Shown: positions 57,950 through 64,000 of the stretch, piece after piece
Numbering within the stretch: the stretch's first letter is position 1
How the letters are laid out: each line of letters begins with the position of its first letter
Source of the DNA: Arthrobacter sp. zg-Y20
GTDB taxonomy: Bacteria > Actinomycetota > Actinomycetes > Actinomycetales > Micrococcaceae
Length of the DNA stretch: 64,000 nucleotides
NCBI RefSeq assembly: GCF_030142075.1
Contig: NZ_CP126241.1
Coordinates: 3,162,001 to 3,226,000 of the forward strand
Direction: 5' to 3'
Notes under the pieces: model-generated
The model's database searches: none
What the model saw: the letters and a program-made list of their open reading frames with translations, nothing else
Told to the model about the DNA's origin: nothing
Program-made: the position numbers and the translations under genes

Positions 57950-59128
57950 GTGTTGGAGATGCTCGAGGTGCTGGCGTCCGCAGGGGAACCATGCGTCGCA
58001 GCCACCATTGTGCGTGCTTCCGGATCGGTGCCGAGGCCGGTGGGCACCTCCATGCTCATCAGCGGCAGCGGGCAGGTCACCGGGTCGCTATCGGGCGGCT
58101 GCGTGGAAGCCTCCGTTATAGCAGTGGCCGAGGACGTGTTTGCGGACGAACGCGCGCGGCTGGAGGTCTTTGGCTACAGCGACGACGATGCCTTCGCCGT
58201 CGGGCTCAGCTGCGGCGGAACGCTGGACGTTCTGGTGGAGCCCGTGGCTGCGGGGACGTTCCCCGCGTTGACCGGCGCCCCGTGCGCCCTGATCCGTGCG
58301 CTCCCCGCCGGAGACGGCGACACCGCGTGCCTGCTTCCGCTGCTGGTTGCCGACCCCGCCGCTGCCGCCGCCCCGGCCGCACTGCTCGCCGCGCACGGCC
58401 CGGAGTTGGCCGCGCTGCTCAATGTCCGGCCTGGAGCTGCCCTCCCTAAGGGTGCCCTGCAACGTGCCGCCGCCCGGCTGTCGCCCCTGCTCGCTGCGGG
58501 CCGCACCGGCGTCGTCGAACTGGACGGTCCGGGCAGCGGGACATGCGAAGGCAGCGCTCCCGCACTGTTCCTGGAGTCCCGGCTGGCCCCGCCCCGGCTG
58601 GTGCTGATCGGCGCCAATGATTTTTCGGCCGCCCTCGCCCGGCAGGGCCGGCTACTGGGCTACCACGTCACCGTCTGCGACGCCCGCCCGGTGTTCACCA
58701 CCCCGGAGCGTTTTCCCGCCGCCCACTCGGTCCAGGTGCAGTGGCCGGACCAGTACCTGCGCGGGGAGGCGGCGGCGGGGAGGTTGGATGCCCGCACCGT
58801 GGTGTGCGTGCTCAGCCACGACGCGAAGTTCGACGTGCCGGCGCTGGCCGAAGCGCTGCGCCTGGATCTGGGCTATGTGGGGGCCATGGGCTCGCGCCGC
58901 AGCCACGACCAGCGCCTGACGGCCCTGCATGCTGCGGGGTTGGGCGCGGCGGAACTGCAGGCCCTGCACTCACCTCTAGGATTGGACATCGGCGCCGCTA
59001 CGCCCGAGGAAACGGCTGTGTCCGTTTTCGCCGAGATCGTGGCCGCCCGATCCGGGACCGCTGCCAGCGGGCGGCCCCTGCGGGCCGTGAGCGGCCCCAT
59101 CCACCCGCACACCTCATTAACCTCATAG
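57950..59128 (+). CDS. xdhC: XdhC/CoxI family Mo-enzyme maturation protein
   Basis: A 392-residue protein with an N-terminal XdhC/CoxI domain (ATIVRASGSVPRPVGTSM and GSLSGGCVEASV, with Cys) and a C-terminal Rossmann domain (LIGANDFSAALARQGRLLGY). Members insert sulfurated molybdenum cofactor into xanthine dehydrogenase-type enzymes. GTG at 57950 chosen, with GGAGGG upstream. Followed seven bases later by the FAD subunit gene. The Mo and Fe-S subunits are not here. Confidence 0.87.
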   Translation: MLEMLEVLASAGEPCVAATIVRASGSVPRPVGTSMLISGSGQVTGSLSGGCVEASVIAVAEDVFADERARLEVFGYSDDDAFAVGLSCGGTLDVLVEPVAAGTFPALTGAPCALIRALPAGDGDTACLLPLLVADPAAAAAPAALLAAHGPELAALLNVRPGAALPKGALQRAAARLSPLLAAGRTGVVELDGPGSGTCEGSAPALFLESRLAPPRLVLIGANDFSAALARQGRLLGYHVTVCDARPVFTTPERFPAAHSVQVQWPDQYLRGEAAAGRLDARTVVCVLSHDAKFDVPALAEALRLDLGYVGAMGSRRSHDQRLTALHAAGLGAAELQALHSPLGLDIGAATPEETAVSVFAEIVAARSGTAASGRPLRAVSGPIHPHTSLTS

Positions 59129-59135
59129 GGACATC

Positions 59136-59987
59136 ATGGACATATCCACCGTTTCCGAGCTGGTCCGCACCGCGGACCCGCAGCAGTGGCGTCCGGGCGA
59201 TGCCTGGCTCGCCGGGGGCACGGTGCTGTATTCCAACGGAAGCGGAGACCTGCAGCGCCTGCTGGACATCACCGGCGCAGGCTGGGAACCACTGACGGTG
59301 TCCGACGCCGGTCTGGAGATCGCTGCGACCTGCACCATCGCCGAACTATACGCATTTCCCGATGCCGTCCCCGCGGACCGCCAATGGCAGGCCCTGAAGC
59401 TGGTGCGGCCGTGCTGTGATTCCTTTGTGGCCTCTTTTAAGGTCTGGAATGTCTCCACCGTAGGCGGGAACATCTGCACCGGGCTGCCCGCCGGGCCCAT
59501 GACCGCACTGACCGCGGCCCTGGACGGCGTTGCCCTGATCCACTCCCCCGACGGCACGTCCCGCCGGGTTCCCGTGGCCGAGCTGGTGGTGGGAGACTGC
59601 CGCACCGCGCTGGCACCGGGCGAACTGCTGCGCAGCATCAGCGTGCCCGCCGCCGCGCTGCGCGCCCGGACCGCGTTCCGGCAGCTGTCCCTGACCCGGC
59701 TGGGCCGCTCGGGGGTGCTGCTCATTGGTCGGCTGGATGAGGACCGCGGGTTTGTCCTCACCGTCACCGCCGCCACCAAGCGCCCGGTCCAGCTGCGCTT
59801 TGCAACTCTGCCGGACGCGCCCGGGCTGCGTGCGGAACTGAACGAGACGATTGATGCCAGTCTCTGGCACGACGACGTGCACGGCCTGCCGCAGTGGCGG
59901 CACTACATGACGGACCGGCTGGGCGAGGAAATCCGCGCCCAGCTCGCGGCACCGGAGCCGGCACCGGTTCCGGCACCGGTTCCATAG
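59136..59987 (+). CDS. FAD-binding subunit of a molybdenum hydroxylase
   Basis: A 283-residue subunit of the xanthine dehydrogenase/CO dehydrogenase medium-chain type. The FAD motif WLAGGTVLYSN and VSTVGGNICTGLPAGPMTAL are clear, and the C-terminal CO-dehydrogenase flavoprotein domain follows. The last residues are a PAPVPAPVP stretch. It directly follows xdhC and is followed by palindromic repeats, not by the expected Fe-S and Mo subunits. So it is orphaned here. Confidence 0.87.
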   Translation: MDISTVSELVRTADPQQWRPGDAWLAGGTVLYSNGSGDLQRLLDITGAGWEPLTVSDAGLEIAATCTIAELYAFPDAVPADRQWQALKLVRPCCDSFVASFKVWNVSTVGGNICTGLPAGPMTALTAALDGVALIHSPDGTSRRVPVAELVVGDCRTALAPGELLRSISVPAAALRARTAFRQLSLTRLGRSGVLLIGRLDEDRGFVLTVTAATKRPVQLRFATLPDAPGLRAELNETIDASLWHDDVHGLPQWRHYMTDRLGEEIRAQLAAPEPAPVPAPVP

Positions 59988-60070
59988 CCGGAGCCTGCGG
60001 CAGCGCGGGCCTGCCCGGACGGAGGACTCGCTGGGGCCGCAAGCGCGAAGGTGATGGGCATTTCCCCGCA

Positions 60071-60116
60071 GTTTGTGCGTTTTCCCGCGCTGCGCACCGC
60101 GGGAAAATGCACAAAC
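60071..60116. repeat. Palindromic element, variant copy
   Basis: 18-bp arms GTTTGTGCGTTTTCCCGC and GCGGGAAAATGCACAAAC (one mismatch) enclose GCTGCGCACC. Architecture and loop are like the 51-bp family but arm sequence differs. It lies 84 bases after the orphan FAD-subunit gene. Confidence 0.75.
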
Positions 60117-60162
60117 GGCGGGGATTTGGAGCGCGAAATGCCTACGGTTTGCGCGTTCCCTG

Positions 60163-60213
60163 CCGCTTGGGGACATCCCTCCGCAGCGCACCGGCAGGGA
60201 TTTCCCAAACCGG
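60163..60213. repeat. 51-bp palindromic element, diverged copy
   Basis: Left arm CCGCTTGGGGACATCCCT has decayed; right arm AGGGATTTCCCAAACCGG is identical to that at 61638-61655. Loop CCGCAGCGCACCGGC. It ends 6 bases before the stop of the next minus-strand gene. Confidence 0.8.
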
Positions 60214-60218
60214 TCGGT

Positions 60219-61196
60219 TCAGGCTGTGGTGGTGCCGGTGCTGTTCCTGGAAAAGCTGATGACCGGGCTCTTCCAAGCCGCCCAGGCACTGACCAGGCCG
60301 GCTACGGAACACAGCCCGTAGAAAAATGCCGGTTGGACGCCTATCAGCCCGATGGAACTGTTACCCCCGAGGCTCAGGAACAGTCCGGACAGCGGCAGGG
60401 ACGTCAGCGGGACGAGAAGCAGGCATGCCCACGGCCGGATTCGTTGTCCGACGGCGACCAGCAGCGCCGCGATTACCAGCAGTTCCAGGAACCAGAACGC
60501 CAGCCGCTGGTCATTGATCAGGTACGGCCCACCCCAGAAGGTCCGCTGCGCGCCGCCGCCCTGAAGGTAGCTGGTTGCAGTGATGAGGACGCCCAGCGCC
60601 GGTGCACCGATGAACACATGCAGCCGTGCGGTCCGGACGGGGTTGCCCAGCAGTGCCAACAGGTTTGCGGCAGCGAAGAAGCAGAACACGAGCGGATGGA
60701 CTTTAATGCTTGGCTCGGTCACCGCGAGGGTAATCCCCACGCCGACCGCGGCCGCGAGGGCGGCACCATGCAGGATCTTCGCGGTGGTCCGACGGTGTGC
60801 AGCCACAGCGCCGAAGGCCGTGAGGGTGAGGATAAACACGATCACCGCGGGGGTAGTGAAGGCCCCGAACGGATGATCCACCAAGTTGTAACTGTTCCAC
60901 CGGAACCAGCGTCCGAGTTCGCCAAGGACCAGCATCACCAGCGCCAGCGAGGTGCCGCCGATGCAGCCGACGGCGGCCAGCCGGTCCCGGTGTCGTCGGG
61001 GCAGATACTGGTTCACCCGGGCCGCCGCTCCGTGCAGCACAACGTGCGCCAGTTCGGACCGCGTGGCCTTTTGCCTTCCCTCGGCGGCAGCGACGTCGAG
61101 CATCACCCCGACGAGTTCCTCGCCGTGCCTGCTGCGCCAGCGGGACGGGTAGGCCCGCAGCATCTGGCGGTACCGGCGTTCCAGGGCGTCGCTCAT
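60219..61196 (-). CDS. Membrane protein coupled to PadR regulator, unknown
   Basis: A 325-residue protein with a basic cytosolic N-terminus (LERRYRQMLRAYPSRWRSRHGEEL, common in PadR-linked membrane proteins) and about eight hydrophobic helices. ATG overlaps the padR stop (GCATGAGC), so it is coupled to the regulator. The N-terminal pattern is shared by many actinobacterial proteins of unknown function next to PadR genes. No transport or enzyme motif seen. Confidence 0.75.
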   Translation of the reverse strand: MSDALERRYRQMLRAYPSRWRSRHGEELVGVMLDVAAAEGRQKATRSELAHVVLHGAAARVNQYLPRRHRDRLAAVGCIGGTSLALVMLVLGELGRWFRWNSYNLVDHPFGAFTTPAVIVFILTLTAFGAVAAHRRTTAKILHGAALAAAVGVGITLAVTEPSIKVHPLVFCFFAAANLLALLGNPVRTARLHVFIGAPALGVLITATSYLQGGGAQRTFWGGPYLINDQRLAFWFLELLVIAALLVAVGQRIRPWACLLLVPLTSLPLSGLFLSLGGNSSIGLIGVQPAFFYGLCSVAGLVSAWAAWKSPVISFSRNSTGTTTA

Positions 61197-61531
61197 GCCG
61201 TTGCCCCCTTGGCCCGCAGGCTCAGGCTTTGCCGGGCGGCGCTCGCCGCGGCGTCCATCCTTGCGGCCTCGACGTGCAGGGCTTCGGCCCCGGCATCCGT
61301 CAGCGCGTAGTAGCGGCGCAGGCGTCCGGCCACCACTTCCTCGCCGGCGTCCTGCACCAAGCCTTCCTCCTGCAACCGGTCCAGGCTGGTGTAGAGGCTG
61401 CCCGGCTTCAGTGCCACCCGCCCGCCGGAGAGTTTCTTGGTTTCGGTGAGCAGCGAGTAGCCGTGCTGCCTGCTGCGGGCCAGGGCTGTGAGGATCAGGA
61501 ACGTGGGTTCGCGCATTTCCCGGTTAGTCAT
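61193..61531 (-). CDS. PadR-family transcriptional regulator
   Basis: A 112-residue winged-helix regulator: ILTALARSRQHGYSLLTETKKLSGG, LKPGSLYTSLDRLQEEGLV, RRYYALTDAG are characteristic of PadR. ATG at 61531 lies in a palindrome, ATGTG-N16-CACAT-like, typical of PadR autoregulation. Coupled to the membrane protein gene. The open frame continues far upstream, but only because the reading frame runs through EamA in another frame. Confidence 0.88.
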   Translation of the reverse strand: MTNREMREPTFLILTALARSRQHGYSLLTETKKLSGGRVALKPGSLYTSLDRLQEEGLVQDAGEEVVAGRLRRYYALTDAGAEALHVEAARMDAAASAARQSLSLRAKGATA

Positions 61532-61559
61532 GTGAGCAATATATGTATTGCACATGACT
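61526..61559. promoter_or_regulatory. PadR-type operator over the padR start
   Basis: AGTCATGTG at 61526 and CACATGACT ending at 61559 form an inverted repeat with inner GCAATA/TATTGC, one base off symmetry. It covers the start codon and also the EamA stop codon. Confidence 0.6.
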
Positions 61560-62526
61560 ATGCGGGGAAGTGCGACCTTGGCGTGTCGGATTGTGTATTT
61601 CCTGCCGGTTTGGGAAATCCCTCCGCTGCGCAGTGGCAGGGATTTCCCAAACCGGAGGGACCCGGGGCGCCCCGCCGCACACCCGCGGGTCCCGCCAGCA
61701 CCAGGGTGGCCAGGACCACCGCGGCACCCACACACTGGCCGGGGCTGAGTGACTGCCCCACGAGCAGCCAGCCGGCCGCGGCCGCCACTACCGGACTGAG
61801 GAGCCCAAGCAGCGCCGTCCCGGAAGCGGGCAGCCGGTGCAGGCCGCGGAACCATAGCGAGTAGGCCAGCGCGGTGCCGACCAGACCCAGATAGGCATAC
61901 CCGGCCAAGTTGGTGCCGGTCAGGGCGGGCGGCGGCCCCTCCACCAGCAGTGCCACCGGCAGCAGGAACAACCCGCCGGCCACCAGCTGCCACGAGGTGG
62001 CGGCCAGCAGCGTGTCCGGGGTGCCCCATTTCTTGGTCAGGACCACCCCGGCGGCCATGGCCACCGCGCCGCCCAGCGCGGCTGCCACGCCGAGCGCATC
62101 CAGCCGGGCTTCCGCCTGCAGCACCAGCAGCCCGACGCCGGCCAGCCCGGCGGCGCCGGCCGCCACTTTCCGCTCGGTGAGCCGCTCGCCGATCCAGCGC
62201 GAGGCAAACAGCGCCACCAGCAGCGGCTGCACCGCACCCACCGTGGCGGCCACTCCCCCGGGCAGCCGGTACGCGGCAACGAACAGCAGGGCGAAGAACA
62301 GCCCGATATTGAGCATCCCCAGCACTGCCGAACGCCACCACCATCCGCCGCGGGGCAGGCGCCGGACCAGCAGGAGCAGCAGCAGCCCCGCCGGCAACGG
62401 GCGCAGCAGGGCGGCCAGCAGCGGCCGGTCCGGCGGCAGCAGCTCCGAGGCCACAATGTAGGTGGTACCCCAGACGATCGGCGCCAGGGCCGTCGTCGCC
62501 GTCAAAGTCCACGTTTTGCTAAGCAC
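61558..62526 (-). CDS. EamA-family drug/metabolite transporter with repeat-derived tail
   Basis: A 322-residue, 10-helix EamA exporter. APIVWGTTYIVASELLPPDRP at the start and AYRLPGGVAATVGAVQPLLVAL are family signatures. Residues 291-322 (SGLGNPCHCAAEGFPKPAG and onwards) are encoded by the palindromic repeat and flank, replacing the natural C-terminus. Start uncertain: GTG at 62526 within the operator, or a TTG at 62505. Divergent from a MarR gene. Confidence 0.8.
   Translation of the reverse strand: MLSKTWTLTATTALAPIVWGTTYIVASELLPPDRPLLAALLRPLPAGLLLLLLVRRLPRGGWWWRSAVLGMLNIGLFFALLFVAAYRLPGGVAATVGAVQPLLVALFASRWIGERLTERKVAAGAAGLAGVGLLVLQAEARLDALGVAAALGGAVAMAAGVVLTKKWGTPDTLLAATSWQLVAGGLFLLPVALLVEGPPPALTGTNLAGYAYLGLVGTALAYSLWFRGLHRLPASGTALLGLLSPVVAAAAGWLLVGQSLSPGQCVGAAVVLATLVLAGPAGVRRGAPGPSGLGNPCHCAAEGFPKPAGNTQSDTPRSHFPA
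61605..61655. repeat. 51-bp palindromic element, intact copy
   Basis: Perfect 18-bp arms CCGGTTTGGGAAATCCCT and AGGGATTTCCCAAACCGG around CCGCTGCGCAGTGGC; the loop is also nearly self-complementary, so the whole 51 bp can fold into one hairpin. It lies inside the 3' end of the EamA gene. Confidence 0.9.
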
Positions 62527-62552
62527 TTAGCAAATGTAGCTAAGTGCTTAGC
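62515..62552. promoter_or_regulatory. Two palindromic MarR operators
   Basis: TTTGCTAAG-CA-CTTAGCAAA (62515-62534) and GCTAAG-TG-CTTAGC (62539-62552) share the GCTAAG/CTTAGC arms. Their centres are 21 bp apart, two helical turns, so two dimers could bind side by side. They lie between the divergent EamA and MarR genes, the first overlapping the EamA start. Confidence 0.75.
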
Positions 62553-62571
62553 AAATTGCTAGGGTCGGGGC

Positions 62572-63048
62572 ATGACTGATCATGTGGGCAGCGTGTTGCA
62601 GCAGTGGGCGGCCGAGCGCCCGGACCTCGACGTCTCGCCGATGGCCGTGGTGGGCCGGCTGTCACGCACGGCCCGCCGGTTCGACGGCGAGCTGGCGGAA
62701 ACCTTCGCTGCGCACGGCCTGGATGCGCCGTCCTTTGATGTGCTGGCCACGCTGCGCCGCTCGGGCCCCCCGTACACGCTCAGCCCCCGCGAGCTCACCG
62801 CCAGTTCCATGGTTACCTCCGCCGCCATCGCGCAGCGGCTGAACCGGCTGGAGGCGCAGGGGTTTGTGCGCCGCTCCCCCAACGCCGCCGACGGGCGCGG
62901 CAAGCAGGTGGCGCTCACCGATGCCGGCCGGGCCGCCGTCGACGCCGCCCTACCGGACCATGTGGCCACCGAACACCGGCTGCTCGCACCCTTGGATGAG
63001 GACGAACGGAAGACGCTGGCGGGCCTGCTGGCCAAGCTGGACACCTGA
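62572..63048 (+). CDS. MarR-family transcriptional regulator
   Basis: A 158-residue winged-helix regulator: GLDAPSFDVLATLRRSG, LSPRELTASSMVTSAAIAQRLNRLEAQGFVRRSPNAADGRGK and LTDAGRAAVDA are typical MarR motifs. Good RBS is weak; ATG start 20 bases after the second operator. Divergent from the EamA exporter, so it probably represses both. Ligand unknown. Confidence 0.9.
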   Translation: MTDHVGSVLQQWAAERPDLDVSPMAVVGRLSRTARRFDGELAETFAAHGLDAPSFDVLATLRRSGPPYTLSPRELTASSMVTSAAIAQRLNRLEAQGFVRRSPNAADGRGKQVALTDAGRAAVDAALPDHVATEHRLLAPLDEDERKTLAGLLAKLDT

Positions 63049-63137
63049 CCGCTGCCGCATTTCGCCGTTTGTGACACCGCCCTGACACGTTGGAGGGGCG
63101 CCGCGGAACGGCCGGGAGCAGCGGTTAGACTCAGCGC

Positions 63138-64000
63138 ATGAGACGTGGCGGGGGCCCAACAGCTGCAGCAGTCTGGTGGGGTATCGCCGGCTGCTCCGCT
63201 GTATGCGCCTACGCCGCCGTCGGACTGTTCCACATCCTCGTCTGGAACCCCCGGGCCGCGGTTCCCGGAGCGTCCCTGGACGACATTTCCCGCACGCTCG
63301 CCGACGCCGGCACCAGCCTCTCCGCTCCGCTGGTCATGGCGTGGGCGGGGTTCGGCTGCCTGGCTGCACTAGCAGTGCTCGTGGCCGGCCTGCGCGGCAA
63401 GCTTCCCTCGGCGCGGGGCACGGCGAACTGGCACCTGGGGCTGCTGGCGCTGGGCGCACCGGCGCTTTATATCGCCTCCTTCAGCGCGGCCGCCGCCCTG
63501 CGGAACACGTTTGCCGTGCGCGGGGGTTCGCGGTGGGACCTGGTCCTGTACGGCGTCAGTGCCGCTGCAGCGGCGGCCCTGCTGGTGGTGCCGGTGCGGA
63601 ACTGGGCACGACGACGGCGCGAGCCCGGCGAGGCTGTCCACGCCGCCCCCGAGGCATCAACCGTGCCTGCACCGCAGCTTGCGGCTGTACCGGTTCCCTT
63701 GGGCGAACCGGCACCTGCACCGGCGCCAGCCCTTGCCCCCGACCCGGCACTTTCGCCTGACCCGGCACTTTCGCCTGACCCGGCATCGTCACCTGCACCA
63801 GCACCGGCACCGGCCGTTCCGCCGGAAACCCCTCCCCTCTCCGTCCCCTCGTTGGAAGAAGAAGTAGCAACAATGTCCCAATTCATCCCAACGCCGCCGA
63901 TCAAGACCCCGGCACCCCTTCCCTTTGCCGCCCCGGGTCAGCGGGCCGCCCCGGCTGCCCCGCAGCCCTCGCTCCACGACACCCTGCGCACCCTCCGGCC
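63138..64000 (+). CDS. Proline-rich membrane protein, cut by window end
   Basis: An open frame from ATG 63138 to the end of the window without stop, at least 287 codons. Four hydrophobic segments (about 10-30, 65-85, 102-120, 133-150) are followed by a basic stretch RNWARRRRE and a long Pro/Ala-rich region with PDPALS and APAPAP repeats, then FIPTPPIKTPAP. An internal ATG at about 63871 could start a separate gene. The C-terminus is off the window, so the family cannot be named. Confidence 0.7.
   Translation, partial: MRRGGGPTAAAVWWGIAGCSAVCAYAAVGLFHILVWNPRAAVPGASLDDISRTLADAGTSLSAPLVMAWAGFGCLAALAVLVAGLRGKLPSARGTANWHLGLLALGAPALYIASFSAAAALRNTFAVRGGSRWDLVLYGVSAAAAAALLVVPVRNWARRRREPGEAVHAAPEASTVPAPQLAAVPVPLGEPAPAPAPALAPDPALSPDPALSPDPASSPAPAPAPAVPPETPPLSVPSLEEEVATMSQFIPTPPIKTPAPLPFAAPGQRAAPAAPQPSLHDTLRTLR

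Noticed and set aside
60051-61310. 419-codon plus-strand frame over the PadR-linked gene
   Set aside because: Antisense shadow of the PadR/membrane protein pair and read-through of the palindromic repeats.

Overview
The window is about 64 kb of high-GC chromosomal DNA from an actinobacterium, most likely an Arthrobacter-like member of the Micrococcaceae. The reasons are: many GTG and TTG starts behind AGGAGG-type ribosome sites, a tmRNA with an actinobacterial-type tag (AKPMRTDFALAA), DUF222/HNH and PaaX/PadR/MarR-type genes typical of the group, and DtxR-like half sites. I see no transposase, integrase, prophage or CRISPR array. The annotation rests on reading the sequence only; family names come from motifs and remembered protein families, not from a search.

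Region 1 (0-13 kb) holds an archaeal-type glucose dehydrogenase, the tmRNA gene and then an aromatic-acid catabolic island: a PaaX-family repressor, a divergent RidA-family protein, and a tight plus-strand operon (FAH-family hydrolase, small cupin, acyl-CoA thioesterase, benzoate/2-aminobenzoate-type CoA ligase, flavin monooxygenase fused to an old-yellow-enzyme reductase) ending at a perfect 18-bp hairpin terminator. A convergent operon (AAHS-family aromatic acid transporter, ThDP-dependent enzyme) closes the island. Both operons carry the same operator-like element, TGACG-N3-GTCACAA. This looks like an aryl-CoA route for 2-aminobenzoate (or salicylate) that lacks a standard ring-cleavage dioxygenase, and it is the best candidate here for an incompletely described pathway.

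Region 2 (13-30 kb) is housekeeping and small accessory genes: nucleoside kinase-like, SMP-30, APC permease, small membrane proteins, MntH, thioredoxin reductase, an HNH/DUF222 protein, a DrrAB-type ABC exporter with a GNAT gene, several very small genes, a scar made of two half genes (VOC and MarR), an SDR, tRNA-Ala(CGC), and a Cys-rich copper-storage-type protein.

Region 3 (30-52 kb) is transport and stress: a P1B-type ATPase, an SLC13-type permease, CorA with a META lipoprotein, four MFS transporters, an M23-fold protein without a signal peptide, a CYP152-type P450, manganese catalase, an S10 peptidase, a methyltransferase, a repeat-rich 0.65-kb gap, a stress-type SDR, a universal stress protein, and a DHA2 exporter with a divergent TetR gene and operator.

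Region 4 (52-64 kb) holds RraA, a dienelactone-hydrolase-like gene and CitE-like aldolase, a purine/ureide set (uraD, a 48-codon ORF, allE, hyi, all joined by ATGA overlaps), a secreted protein, XdhC with an orphan FAD subunit of a molybdenum hydroxylase, PadR and MarR regulators with clear palindromic operators, an EamA exporter whose tail is supplied by a repeat, and a truncated proline-rich membrane protein at the right edge.

A family of 46-51-bp palindromic elements sits in the 45-kb and 60-61-kb gaps, with related motifs at 39 kb, and appears to be a genome-specific REP- or MITE-like repeat.
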